This document shows positions 34,983 through 42,543 of a DNA stretch of 64,000 bases, piece by piece. The notes beneath the pieces are model-generated. The model saw nothing but the letters and a program-made list of their open reading frames with translations. It searched no databases and had not been told where the DNA came from. A program made the translations under genes and the position numbers. How positions within the stretch are numbered: position 1 is the stretch's first letter; each line of letters begins with the position of its first letter. The DNA is from CAYSRC01 sp964446385 (GTDB lineage Bacteria; Bacillota; Clostridia; Oscillospirales; Ruminococcaceae): contig CAYUOH010000006.1 of the NCBI GenBank assembly GCA_964446385.1, positions 58,823 to 122,822 on the forward strand, written 5' to 3'.

Positions 34983-35978
34983 CTAAAAATCCCTGTTGGC
35001 GTAGGCATTTTGGTCAAGACCGGCTACATTGCCGTTGATGAACTCATAATAACCGGAGGAGGCGATCATAGCGCCGTTGTCGCCGCACAACTGTGGTGCG
35101 GTGAGGTACAGTGGGATATTTTTCTTCTTGCATATCTGTGCAGTGAGGTCGCGCAGGGCGGGGTTGACGGCCACGCCTCCGCACAGTGCGGCGGGAACGC
35201 CCTCGCGTGATGAGGCTTCAGTTAGTCGGGAGGCAAGCATGTGCACTGCGCATGCCTGAAACGAGGCCGCGACGGAGGCTTTGTCAATTTCCTCACCTTT
35301 TTGTTCCGCAGTATGAACAAGATTGATAACGGCTGTTTTAAGTCCCGAAAAGCTTACGTCGTACTCGCCGGGTGCGTGTGGCTCTGGAAGTTTATATTTC
35401 GCCGGGTCGCCGTCTTTTGCAAGCCGGGTTATCTCGGGTCCGCCGGGGTAACCCATGCCGAGAACGCGGGCAACCTTGTCGAAGGCTTCGCCGGCGGCGT
35501 CGTCCACAGTTCGTCCTAAAACCTCAAAATCGGTGTAGCTTTTAACGTACACAAGATGGCTATGTCCGCCCGAGGCGACCATTGCCATAAAGGGAGGTTC
35601 AAGCTCCGGGTAGGTAAGGTACAACGCGCAGATATGACCTTTGAGATGGTTTACGGCAACCAAAGGTTCTCCGGCAGCGTAGCTCAGTCCCTTCGCGAAG
35701 CTTAAACCCGCGAGTAGGGCACCTATAAGACCGGGGAAGCAAGTAACCGCGACGGCATCAATGTCCTTAAGCTCTATTCCGGCGTTCTTAAGGGCGTCCT
35801 TTGCAAGAAATCCGATATTCTCAATATGCCTGCGTGAGGCTATTTCGGGAACCACACCACCATACAGATGGTGCTCGGGTACCTGGCTGTTGACCTCGTT
35901 GGACAGGATCTTGCGTCCATCCTTTACAACGGCAACCGCAGTCTCGTCGCAGCTGCTTTCTATACCTAAAATAAGCAT
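34983..35978 (-). CDS. tsaD: tRNA N6-threonylcarbamoyladenosine transferase
   Basis: 331-residue ASKHA-fold enzyme that, with TsaB and TsaE, transfers threonylcarbamoyl to A37 of ANN-decoding tRNAs. It shows ILGIESSCDETAVAVV at the N-terminus, the metal-binding HLKGHICA (His-x3-His), and VASGGHSHLVYV. It is co-transcribed with rimI and polA. tsaB is not in the window. Confidence 0.94.
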   Translation of the reverse strand: MLILGIESSCDETAVAVVKDGRKILSNEVNSQVPEHHLYGGVVPEIASRRHIENIGFLAKDALKNAGIELKDIDAVAVTCFPGLIGALLAGLSFAKGLSYAAGEPLVAVNHLKGHICALYLTYPELEPPFMAMVASGGHSHLVYVKSYTDFEVLGRTVDDAAGEAFDKVARVLGMGYPGGPEITRLAKDGDPAKYKLPEPHAPGEYDVSFSGLKTAVINLVHTAEQKGEEIDKASVAASFQACAVHMLASRLTEASSREGVPAALCGGVAVNPALRDLTAQICKKKNIPLYLTAPQLCGDNGAMIASSGYYEFINGNVAGLDQNAYANRDF

Positions 35979-35981
35979 TTG

Positions 35982-36431
35982 TTACAATTCCTTAATCATG
36001 GTAATCCCGTCTTCGTTGGGAAGTTCGTACATATTTTTGCGAAGAGCCGCGTCGGTGAATCCGCAGCTTTTATATAGCTTTCTTGCTTCGGTGTTATTAG
36101 TTCTTACGTCCAACACAACGGCGGGGCATCCGCTTTCCTTTGCGATACCGCAGACCTCGTCCACCATGGCGCGGGCGATTCCTCTGCGGCGGAAAATATT
36201 GTCTACCGCTAAGTTTCCGATATAGGCCTGATCGAATATCAGGGTCATGCAAATATATCCGCCAATTTCACCGCCGTATTCGGCGCAGAGAAAAATCTCG
36301 GTCGGGGAGTCTATACTAGATAAAAATTGTTCTGCAGTCCAGGGATCGCCGAAGAGACGGCTTTCTATATCAGCGATACGGGGAATATCCTCCGCGGAGG
36401 CAGGGCGGATTACAAGCTCAGTCTTTTGCAT
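35982..36431 (-). CDS. rimI: Ribosomal protein S18-alanine N-acetyltransferase-like GNAT
   Basis: 149-residue GNAT acetyltransferase with the acetyl-CoA loop FRRRGIARAMVDEV and the C-terminal KLYKSCGFTDAALRKNMY. RimI acetylates S18 and is typically next to tsaD. The ATG at 36431 overlaps the polA stop (ATGCAAAAGACTGA), which supports coupling; a GTG six codons upstream is an alternative start. Confidence 0.85.
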   Translation of the reverse strand: MQKTELVIRPASAEDIPRIADIESRLFGDPWTAEQFLSSIDSPTEIFLCAEYGGEIGGYICMTLIFDQAYIGNLAVDNIFRRRGIARAMVDEVCGIAKESGCPAVVLDVRTNNTEARKLYKSCGFTDAALRKNMYELPNEDGITMIKEL

Positions 36432-38961
36432 CGTACCAGCTCTTTCCACGGCCGACCTCGGCTACAAGTGGCGCCGCAAGACTAGTGGCCTTTTCCATCT
36501 CCTCACGAAGGACGACGGCCGCGCGGTCGGCACATTCATGCGAGGTCTCGACGATAAGTTCGTCATGAATCTGAAGGATAAGGTCGGCGTCAAGTCCTTC
36601 CTCTTTGAGACGTTTCGAAACGTTAATCATTGCTATCTTTATAATATCTGCCGCGGTACCCTGGATTGGGGTATTCATGGCGAGACGTTCACCGAGAGCC
36701 TGCACCGTTTTATTAGATGAAGCAAGCTCGGGAATCATGCGGCGGCGTCCGAACATTGTGGTGGTATAGCCCTTTTCGCGGGCGCTCTTTTTGGCATTGT
36801 CAAGGTAGGCAGCTACACTGCTGTAGGTGGCAAGATAGCCTTCGATGTATTCCTTTGCCTCGCGCATGCTGCAGCCAATGTCATCCGCAAGCGAGAAGGC
36901 GCCTATTCCGTATACAATACCGAAATTGACGGCCTTTGCACGGCGCCGAAGCTCTGATGTGACCATAATTGGGGGAACCCCGAAGACACGAGACGCGGTT
37001 TCGGTGTGGATATCGTTGCCGCTGTTGAAAGCAGATATCATCTGTTTGTCGTCACTTACGCTTGCGAGAACACGAAGCTCAATCTGACTGTAGTCGGCGT
37101 CGAGTAATATTCTGTCGCCGCGCGCAACGAAGAATTTTCTGAAATTGCTTCCAAGCTCGCTTCGAACCGGGATGTTCTGAAGATTTGGCTCGCGGCTGCT
37201 TATGCGGCCGGTGCGTGTTTCGGTCTGCATGAACTCGGTGCGGATTATACCCTCCGGGTCGGCACTTGCGATAAGACCTTCGACGTATGTGGATGTAAGT
37301 TTCTGGTACATGCGGTAATTGAGAACATGGCTTACAATCGGGTGGGCGACGCGAAGCTTTTCAAGAACCTCGGCGTTTGTGGAATATCCGCTCTTGGTTT
37401 TTTTTATTACAGGCAGGCCGAGGTCATTGAAGAGGACATCGCCCAGCTGTTTTGGTGAATTTATATTAAATGAGCGGCCGCAGAGATTGTATACAGCCTG
37501 CTGCTCCTGATCCATAAGTTTCTTCAGCTCGTTGCCGAATTCGCGTGTGGATTTGATATCCAACTTGAACCCGGCATTTTCCATATCGCAGAGCACCTTG
37601 GATAGCGGAAGCTCGATATTGTCGTGGAGGTCCTTCATATTGGATGATTCAAGAGCCGCGGCAAGTTTGTCGCAGAGGGAGGGGAAATATCCCGGAACCT
37701 CGTCGTTTAAAAATGCCTTTTTAGCGCCATATTCGTCCGCAAGAAGGGCGGGGCTGTAGTTACCTGCGGAGGGATTCATCAGATACGCCGCGAGTAGGGT
37801 GTCAAATACGATATTGACGTTAAAAAGACCCAGATCTGCCGCGGTATGGTAAAGGCGTTTGGCGTTGTGGCAGAAAAGCGGTACACCGTTCCCAAGAATA
37901 GCGGACAGGGCGTCACGGTCGAGGGAGTACGGGATATTGCCGATTATGCAGTAATATTTTCCGGCGTTCTCGGTAATGTAGGCTGTTTCGGTGCCGGAGG
38001 GAATGCCCGCGAATAGTGCGGTTTCAACCTCAATGAGCTCCGGTTCAGCAGGTGTGTCTGCGTCGGGATTTCGTTTGGTCGAAGGAGCTATGCCTCCGAG
38101 ATCCAGCTTCGTGATAAGGGAGTGCATTTCAAACGAATTGAGTAAAGCGGCAGCGTCAGCGGGATTGCCATGGCCGGGAAGATACGCGTCAAAATCCGTT
38201 TCCACAGGTACCTCGCGGTTTATGGTGGCAAGCTTGTAGCTTAAATAGGCGGAATCTTTTCCATCTATAAGCTTTTTGCGGACCGAGTCCTTTATTTCTG
38301 AACTATGGATATTTTCATAAACACCGTCAAGCGTTCCGAACTTATGAAGAAGATCCATAGCGGTCTTCTCACCCACCCCAGGTACGCCGGGGATATTGTC
38401 GCTGCTGTCGCCCATAAGTGCCTTGAGGTCAACAAGAATAGGCGGAGCGAATCCGTGTTTTTCAGTGAAGGACGCGGTATCGACCGTCTCGGTCTCACCC
38501 TTGCCGAATTTGGTTATTGTGAGAAGGACATTGATCTTGTCGTCTACAAGCTGAAGGCTGTCGCGGTCGCCGGTGGCGAGGAAGCATTCGTCGCCGCGTT
38601 CGCTGCAGGCGCGGGCAAGGGTGCCCAGAATATCATCGGCTTCGAATCCTCTACAGGTAACGATTTTGTAGCCCAGCGCGGAAAGGATATCCTTAAGCGG
38701 CTGCATCTGCTGCGCAAGCTCCTCCGGCATGCCCTTGCGGGTGGCCTTGTAGGAGGCGTACATGTTGTGGCGGAAGGTTTTATCGCTCAGGTCAAAGGCC
38801 ACAGCCACACCCTGAGGTTCGAGCGTGGACATCAGTTTTATGAAAATATTCAGAAAGCCGTATATGGCGTTAGTGTATTTTCCGTCCTTAGTGGTCAGCA
38901 GTTTGATACCGTAAAATGCGCGGTTCATTACGCTGTTGCCGTCGATACACAGTAGCCTCAT
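36418..38961 (-). CDS. polA: DNA polymerase I, proofreading site degenerate
   Basis: 847-residue repair and replication polymerase. The 5'-3' nuclease domain (about 1-290) keeps its acidic residues (LCIDGNS, GFEADDILG, LMGDSSDNIPGVPGVGEKTA). The middle domain (about 300-470) has lost 3'-5' exonuclease motif I: no DxE follows the first strand, though FDTLLAAYLMNP remains. The polymerase motifs are intact: A DADYSQIELRVLA, B RRRAKAVNFGIVYGIGAFSL, C LQIHDELIVE. Loss of proofreading is common in Firmicute PolA. The ribosome site is near GGAGGTTACCCT (minus strand). Confidence 0.95.
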   Translation of the reverse strand: MRLLCIDGNSVMNRAFYGIKLLTTKDGKYTNAIYGFLNIFIKLMSTLEPQGVAVAFDLSDKTFRHNMYASYKATRKGMPEELAQQMQPLKDILSALGYKIVTCRGFEADDILGTLARACSERGDECFLATGDRDSLQLVDDKINVLLTITKFGKGETETVDTASFTEKHGFAPPILVDLKALMGDSSDNIPGVPGVGEKTAMDLLHKFGTLDGVYENIHSSEIKDSVRKKLIDGKDSAYLSYKLATINREVPVETDFDAYLPGHGNPADAAALLNSFEMHSLITKLDLGGIAPSTKRNPDADTPAEPELIEVETALFAGIPSGTETAYITENAGKYYCIIGNIPYSLDRDALSAILGNGVPLFCHNAKRLYHTAADLGLFNVNIVFDTLLAAYLMNPSAGNYSPALLADEYGAKKAFLNDEVPGYFPSLCDKLAAALESSNMKDLHDNIELPLSKVLCDMENAGFKLDIKSTREFGNELKKLMDQEQQAVYNLCGRSFNINSPKQLGDVLFNDLGLPVIKKTKSGYSTNAEVLEKLRVAHPIVSHVLNYRMYQKLTSTYVEGLIASADPEGIIRTEFMQTETRTGRISSREPNLQNIPVRSELGSNFRKFFVARGDRILLDADYSQIELRVLASVSDDKQMISAFNSGNDIHTETASRVFGVPPIMVTSELRRRAKAVNFGIVYGIGAFSLADDIGCSMREAKEYIEGYLATYSSVAAYLDNAKKSAREKGYTTTMFGRRRMIPELASSNKTVQALGERLAMNTPIQGTAADIIKIAMINVSKRLKEEGLDADLILQIHDELIVETSHECADRAAVVLREEMEKATSLAAPLVAEVGRGKSWYDAKD

Positions 38962-39059
38962 AGGGTAACCTCCGGATAATCATACTAAATCAAATTATAG
39001 CACACTGCGGCAGGTTTATGTTAAAATGGTCGGGAAATGTAAGGAGGGGAGTAAGGCAT

Positions 39060-40022
39060 ATGCCCGTGAATTTTAAATGGCCGGATGTCGCGCTGGCGCC
39101 TATGGCCGGAACAACCGACAGCGCTTTCCGGAGGATGGCGATAAAGTACGGCTGTGGTCTTGTAACGACCGAGATGATAAGCGCCAAAGCCCTTATGATG
39201 GGTGACCGTAAAACACCCCAGCTTATGAAGTTTGATGAGACCGAACGCCCGATAGGAATCCAGCTATTCGGATACGATCCGGATGATTTCGCCTACGCCG
39301 CGGAGTACGCTGTAAAGCATTATCACCCCGATTTTATTGATATCAACATGGGATGTCCTACACCCAAAATCACTTCAAACGGCAGCGGAAGCGCCCTTAT
39401 GAAGGATCCGGAGCTTGCGGCAAGAATAGTCGCGGCGACAATCAAAGCCGCGAGAATACCCGTAACCGTTAAAATGAGAACCGGGTATGAAACCGTAAAT
39501 GCTCCACAGGTCGCGGCCGCGGTGGAAAGCGCGGGAGTGGCCATGATAACCGTGCACGGACGCACCCGCGCAGGGATGTACCATTCGCCAATCGATTACG
39601 AGACCATAGCGAAAGTGAAAAAGACTGTATCCGTGCCGGTTATCGGCAACGGAAACGTTACTTGCGGGGCAGATGCCCAGAATATGATGAAGGTTACCGG
39701 ATGCGACGGAGTCGCGGTGGGGCGGGTCGCGCAGGGGAACCCCTTTGTTTTCGCGGAGATAGCCGCCGTACTGCACAGTGAGGAACCGCCCGAAGAACCT
39801 GACATATACACACGGATGGCCGCCCTCCGGGAACAGGTTGCCATGATGATGGAATACAAGAGCGTATTTGTTGCCATGCAGGAGGCGCGCAAGCACGCAG
39901 CATGGTACTTACGAGGTGTACGGGACGCCGCAAAGTACCGAGCGATGGCAAACGGCCTTAACACCGCGGAAGACCTGGAAAACTATATAAGCAAGGTGCT
40001 GAATGCACAAAAATTATTATAA
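39060..40022 (+). CDS. dusB: tRNA-dihydrouridine synthase
   Basis: 320-residue FMN TIM-barrel enzyme that reduces uridines in the tRNA D-loop. It shows ALAPMAGTTDSAFRRMA, IDINMGCPTPKIT with the catalytic Cys, TVKMRTGY, ITVHGRTRAGMY and GNGNVTC. The start is set at 39060 behind AAGGAGGGG; an earlier in-frame ATG at 39018 lacks a ribosome site. The DusB subtype is inferred from Firmicute habit, so the symbol is the less certain part. Confidence 0.88.
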   Translation: MPVNFKWPDVALAPMAGTTDSAFRRMAIKYGCGLVTTEMISAKALMMGDRKTPQLMKFDETERPIGIQLFGYDPDDFAYAAEYAVKHYHPDFIDINMGCPTPKITSNGSGSALMKDPELAARIVAATIKAARIPVTVKMRTGYETVNAPQVAAAVESAGVAMITVHGRTRAGMYHSPIDYETIAKVKKTVSVPVIGNGNVTCGADAQNMMKVTGCDGVAVGRVAQGNPFVFAEIAAVLHSEEPPEEPDIYTRMAALREQVAMMMEYKSVFVAMQEARKHAAWYLRGVRDAAKYRAMANGLNTAEDLENYISKVLNAQKLL

Positions 40023-40025
40023 CGT

Positions 40026-40066
40026 AAAAGAATGATGCCGGTTTAGTCTGGACATCATTCTTTTAA
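40026..40066 (+). terminator. Terminator after dusB
   Basis: AAAAGAATGATG and CATCATTCTTTT form a perfect 12-bp stem around CCGGTTTAGTCTGGA; TAAAG follows. Confidence 0.8.
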
Positions 40067-40096
40067 AGTATGAGTAGTACTTACAGTAGTTGAAGT

Positions 40097-40217
40097 TTCT
40101 GTATAGGGCAGCGTGTCTTCTCCGTTGTAAACGGCGTCAGAGGACTAATTGGTTTTTAAAAATTTCGACAACGGCATATGCAAGAAAAGTCTCGTCTTCG
40201 GCAAGTAAAATACGCAA
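40097..40217 (-). pseudogene. N-terminal relic of a response regulator
   Basis: On the minus strand a TTG start at 40217, preceded by GGAGGT, gives MRILLAEDETFLAYAVVEIF and then stops at 40137. MRILLAEDE is the classic first strand of an OmpR-type receiver. Shifting one base, the next stretch (about 40141-40097) reads DAVYNGEDTLPYTE, which matches the following receiver segment (DAVYNGEDALDYI in relatives). So a receiver gene has been frameshifted and its remainder deleted. The spacer around it (40067-40330) holds nothing else that I can see. Confidence 0.75.
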
Positions 40218-40330
40218 TTTACTATACCTCCATGATAGTAAGAACATTAAATCATACAGTGCTTAAATATGGCTAAAAATATAATAAGGCCGCCTGCCAA
40301 CGGCAGATGGCCTTTGTGAAATTAGAGTCA

Positions 40331-40783
40331 TTATTTATCGGACTTAATGTTCTCGACGGCTTCTTTAACTTCCTCGGCAGCGTCTCCGACCTCATCCTTG
40401 ACTTCCTTGGCTACGGTTTCGAAGGTGTCCGCGGCAACCTCAGCGTCCTCTTTGGCGTTGCCCATGGCTTCATTGATGGCATCGAGCGCGCCGGTGTAGA
40501 TCTCACCCGCGGCATCTCTTACCTTTCCGGCCATTTCCTTCACATCGGCACCGAGTTTGTCGGTGTCGATACCGGCCTTCTGCGCGGCAGTTTTGACCTT
40601 CTCTCCGGTCTCGTTGTAAACTTCGGTAGCGGCCTTTTTGATACCGCCCATAACGTCAGCGTATTCCTCGCCATTTGCCTCTGCGGCAGCCTTGTTTTCA
40701 TTGTACTTTTCAGCAACCTTGATTGTGGCGTAGGTGGCGCCTGCAACAATACCAAGGCCAAGAAGTCTTCTTATAATTCCCAT
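40331..40783 (-). CDS. Small helical YtxH-like protein
   Basis: 150-residue protein. One hydrophobic N-terminal segment (about residues 5-23, LLGLGIVAGATYATIKVAE) precedes a long charged helical region with LEA/apolipoprotein-like 11-mer character (KDAEVAADTFETVAKEVKDE). This resembles YtxH-type general stress proteins. The start at 40783 follows AAAGGAGA; the frame upstream has no ribosome site. It probably sits as a membrane-tethered helical rod; function unknown. Confidence 0.65.
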   Translation of the reverse strand: MGIIRRLLGLGIVAGATYATIKVAEKYNENKAAAEANGEEYADVMGGIKKAATEVYNETGEKVKTAAQKAGIDTDKLGADVKEMAGKVRDAAGEIYTGALDAINEAMGNAKEDAEVAADTFETVAKEVKDEVGDAAEEVKEAVENIKSDK

Positions 40784-40849
40784 AATATAATCTCCTTTCA
40801 GGTGAATTGATAAAAGGTAAATCAGCATTAAATATATTACTGCTTTATA

Positions 40850-40879
40850 ATTATACCATATTATTTCTTAATTTCACAA
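40850..40879 (-). promoter_or_regulatory. Promoter of the helical protein gene
   Basis: On the minus strand: TTGTGA (40879-40874), 18-bp spacer, TATAAT (40855-40850). The start codon is about 67 bases downstream. Confidence 0.65.
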
Positions 40880-40980
40880 TATGCTGTCTCTGCAAGTCTG
40901 CGGTGATTGTAAAACGCAGGGAAGTACGATATATTTATACCTGTAATTTGCATGTAATAGATATTCAAAGGAGATTGTTT

Positions 40981-41919
40981 ATGTGGCTTTTATTTGCCCT
41001 GATCTGCACTTTTGTATGGGGAGGTGCGGATCTGTTCTACAAAAAAGGCGCGGATGAAAACGATAGATATTCCCATCTCAAGACAGCGATATGGGTTGGC
41101 ATTATCATGGGAATTCACGCAGTTGTTTTAATAGCGTCCGCAGACTGGAGCTATAACTTTAAAAATTTACTGGTATACCTACCGGTGTCGGCGATGTATA
41201 TCCTTTCGATGATAGTCGGATATTTCGGCTTAAGGTATCTGGAGTTAAGCATTTCCAGCCCCGTGCAGAACGCGAGCGGCGCGCTTGTGTTCATTCTGTG
41301 CCTTATATTTCTTAAAGTCGAAATCGACGCCCTTTCGATTGTCGCAGTGGTGCTTACATGTGGTGGCGTATTCATGCTTGGCCTTTTAGAATACCATGTG
41401 TCCTCGAGGAATATCGCACCGGGAGAATCGGTTTTTCACAAAGGCTTTGCTGCGTTCATGTTCCCGATAATATACTGTGTTCTTGACGCGGCGGGAACCT
41501 TCTTCGACGCGTATTATCTTGACGATGCAGGCTCCACGCCTCTTCTGGGCGTTACGGCGGACAACATTGAGGATGTGGCAAACGCCAGCTACGAGCTTAC
41601 ATTCCTTATCATCGCGATTATTCTTTTTATATGGCTTCATATAATAAAAAAACAGCCTGTGGCCATGAAGAAATCTGCAGCCAAGTCGCGGCCGGCAGCG
41701 GCATTATTGGAGACCGCCGGCCAGTATGCCTACGTCTACGCCATGAGCGGTAACGGCGCTCTCGCCGCGCCTGTTGTGGCCAGCTACTGTGTAGTATCTC
41801 TTATACTTTCCAGGCTGTTTCTGAAGGAAAAACTTTCACGAAACCAGTACATCGCCATTGGGATAGTTGTGGCGGGAATCGTGCTGCTTGGCGTTGCTGA
41901 AGGAATGGAAAGTGCTTAA
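40981..41919 (+). CDS. EamA/DMT-superfamily transporter
   Basis: 312-residue membrane protein with about ten helices in two EamA-like halves. It opens MWLLFALICTFVWGGADLFYKK, seen here as FALICTFVWGGADLFYKK, and ends with a helix rich in isoleucine and valine (IAIGIVVAGIVLLGVAEG). The loop at about residues 180-200 is acidic. It is likely a metabolite exporter; substrate unknown. The start at 40981 follows AAAGGAGA; earlier in-frame codons lack a ribosome site. Confidence 0.8.
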   Translation: MWLLFALICTFVWGGADLFYKKGADENDRYSHLKTAIWVGIIMGIHAVVLIASADWSYNFKNLLVYLPVSAMYILSMIVGYFGLRYLELSISSPVQNASGALVFILCLIFLKVEIDALSIVAVVLTCGGVFMLGLLEYHVSSRNIAPGESVFHKGFAAFMFPIIYCVLDAAGTFFDAYYLDDAGSTPLLGVTADNIEDVANASYELTFLIIAIILFIWLHIIKKQPVAMKKSAAKSRPAAALLETAGQYAYVYAMSGNGALAAPVVASYCVVSLILSRLFLKEKLSRNQYIAIGIVVAGIVLLGVAEGMESA

Positions 41920-41954
41920 CAGTGTTGCGCAGCTAGACCTCTATGAGAATCCTA

Positions 41955-42473
41955 CTAGATATTCATTTTAATACAGCTGCGGAGGAGCACGCGGTAGGCC
42001 GGATGATAAGCGGTGCGGTACCTTTCGCTGTGGCTTACCATTGGATACCCTTCGGCGGCGTACTTTTCAAGATATTCCGCAAGGTCATCCTTTGAAAAAC
42101 CGAAGCCGAATTGGGAGTAATTATCGTAAAGGAAACGCAGACGCGACTTAAATTCATCAAGGTCGCTCTTAACCTGACAGGCCGATTCGACGAAATCATC
42201 GTTAAGCTGCGACAAGCGGTAGACGTTGGTATCAAGCGCGGCAAGATTAACCCTCACGAACCCGAAACCAATATCCTCGAACAACGGCATGTCCGCGATA
42301 TGCGGTGTGGCGGCGTACTCGGTTTGAAGTCGCACAAGCGTAGCGGCCCGGTCGGTTATAAGATGGCCCCCGCCGAAGGTGTTCTGGTATAGTAACTTTA
42401 CGGCGTCCTGAGTCTCCATATCGGGGAAACGGACGGCGTTGGAGCATAGTACATTAATCAGCTCGTGGTACAA
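41955..42473 (-). CDS. Conserved protein of unknown function
   Basis: 172-residue soluble protein, mixed alpha/beta, no signal peptide or membrane segment. I do not recognise a named family. The segment LLYQNTFGGGHLITDRAATL looks like the conserved core, and a tyrosine- and phenylalanine-rich helix (LRFLYDNYSQFGFGFSKDDL) follows. The start is TTG at 42473, eight bases after AAGGAG; the frame upstream overlaps the promoter region of the divergent GTPase gene. It converges on the EamA gene with only 35 bp between stops. Confidence 0.6.
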   Translation of the reverse strand: MYHELINVLCSNAVRFPDMETQDAVKLLYQNTFGGGHLITDRAATLVRLQTEYAATPHIADMPLFEDIGFGFVRVNLAALDTNVYRLSQLNDDFVESACQVKSDLDEFKSRLRFLYDNYSQFGFGFSKDDLAEYLEKYAAEGYPMVSHSERYRTAYHPAYRVLLRSCIKMNI

Positions 42474-42543
42474 TGCTTTTCTCCTTAAAAAAAGAATTAT
42501 TACTTTATTATTATACTCAAAAAGCAAATCAGTTCAACGGGAG

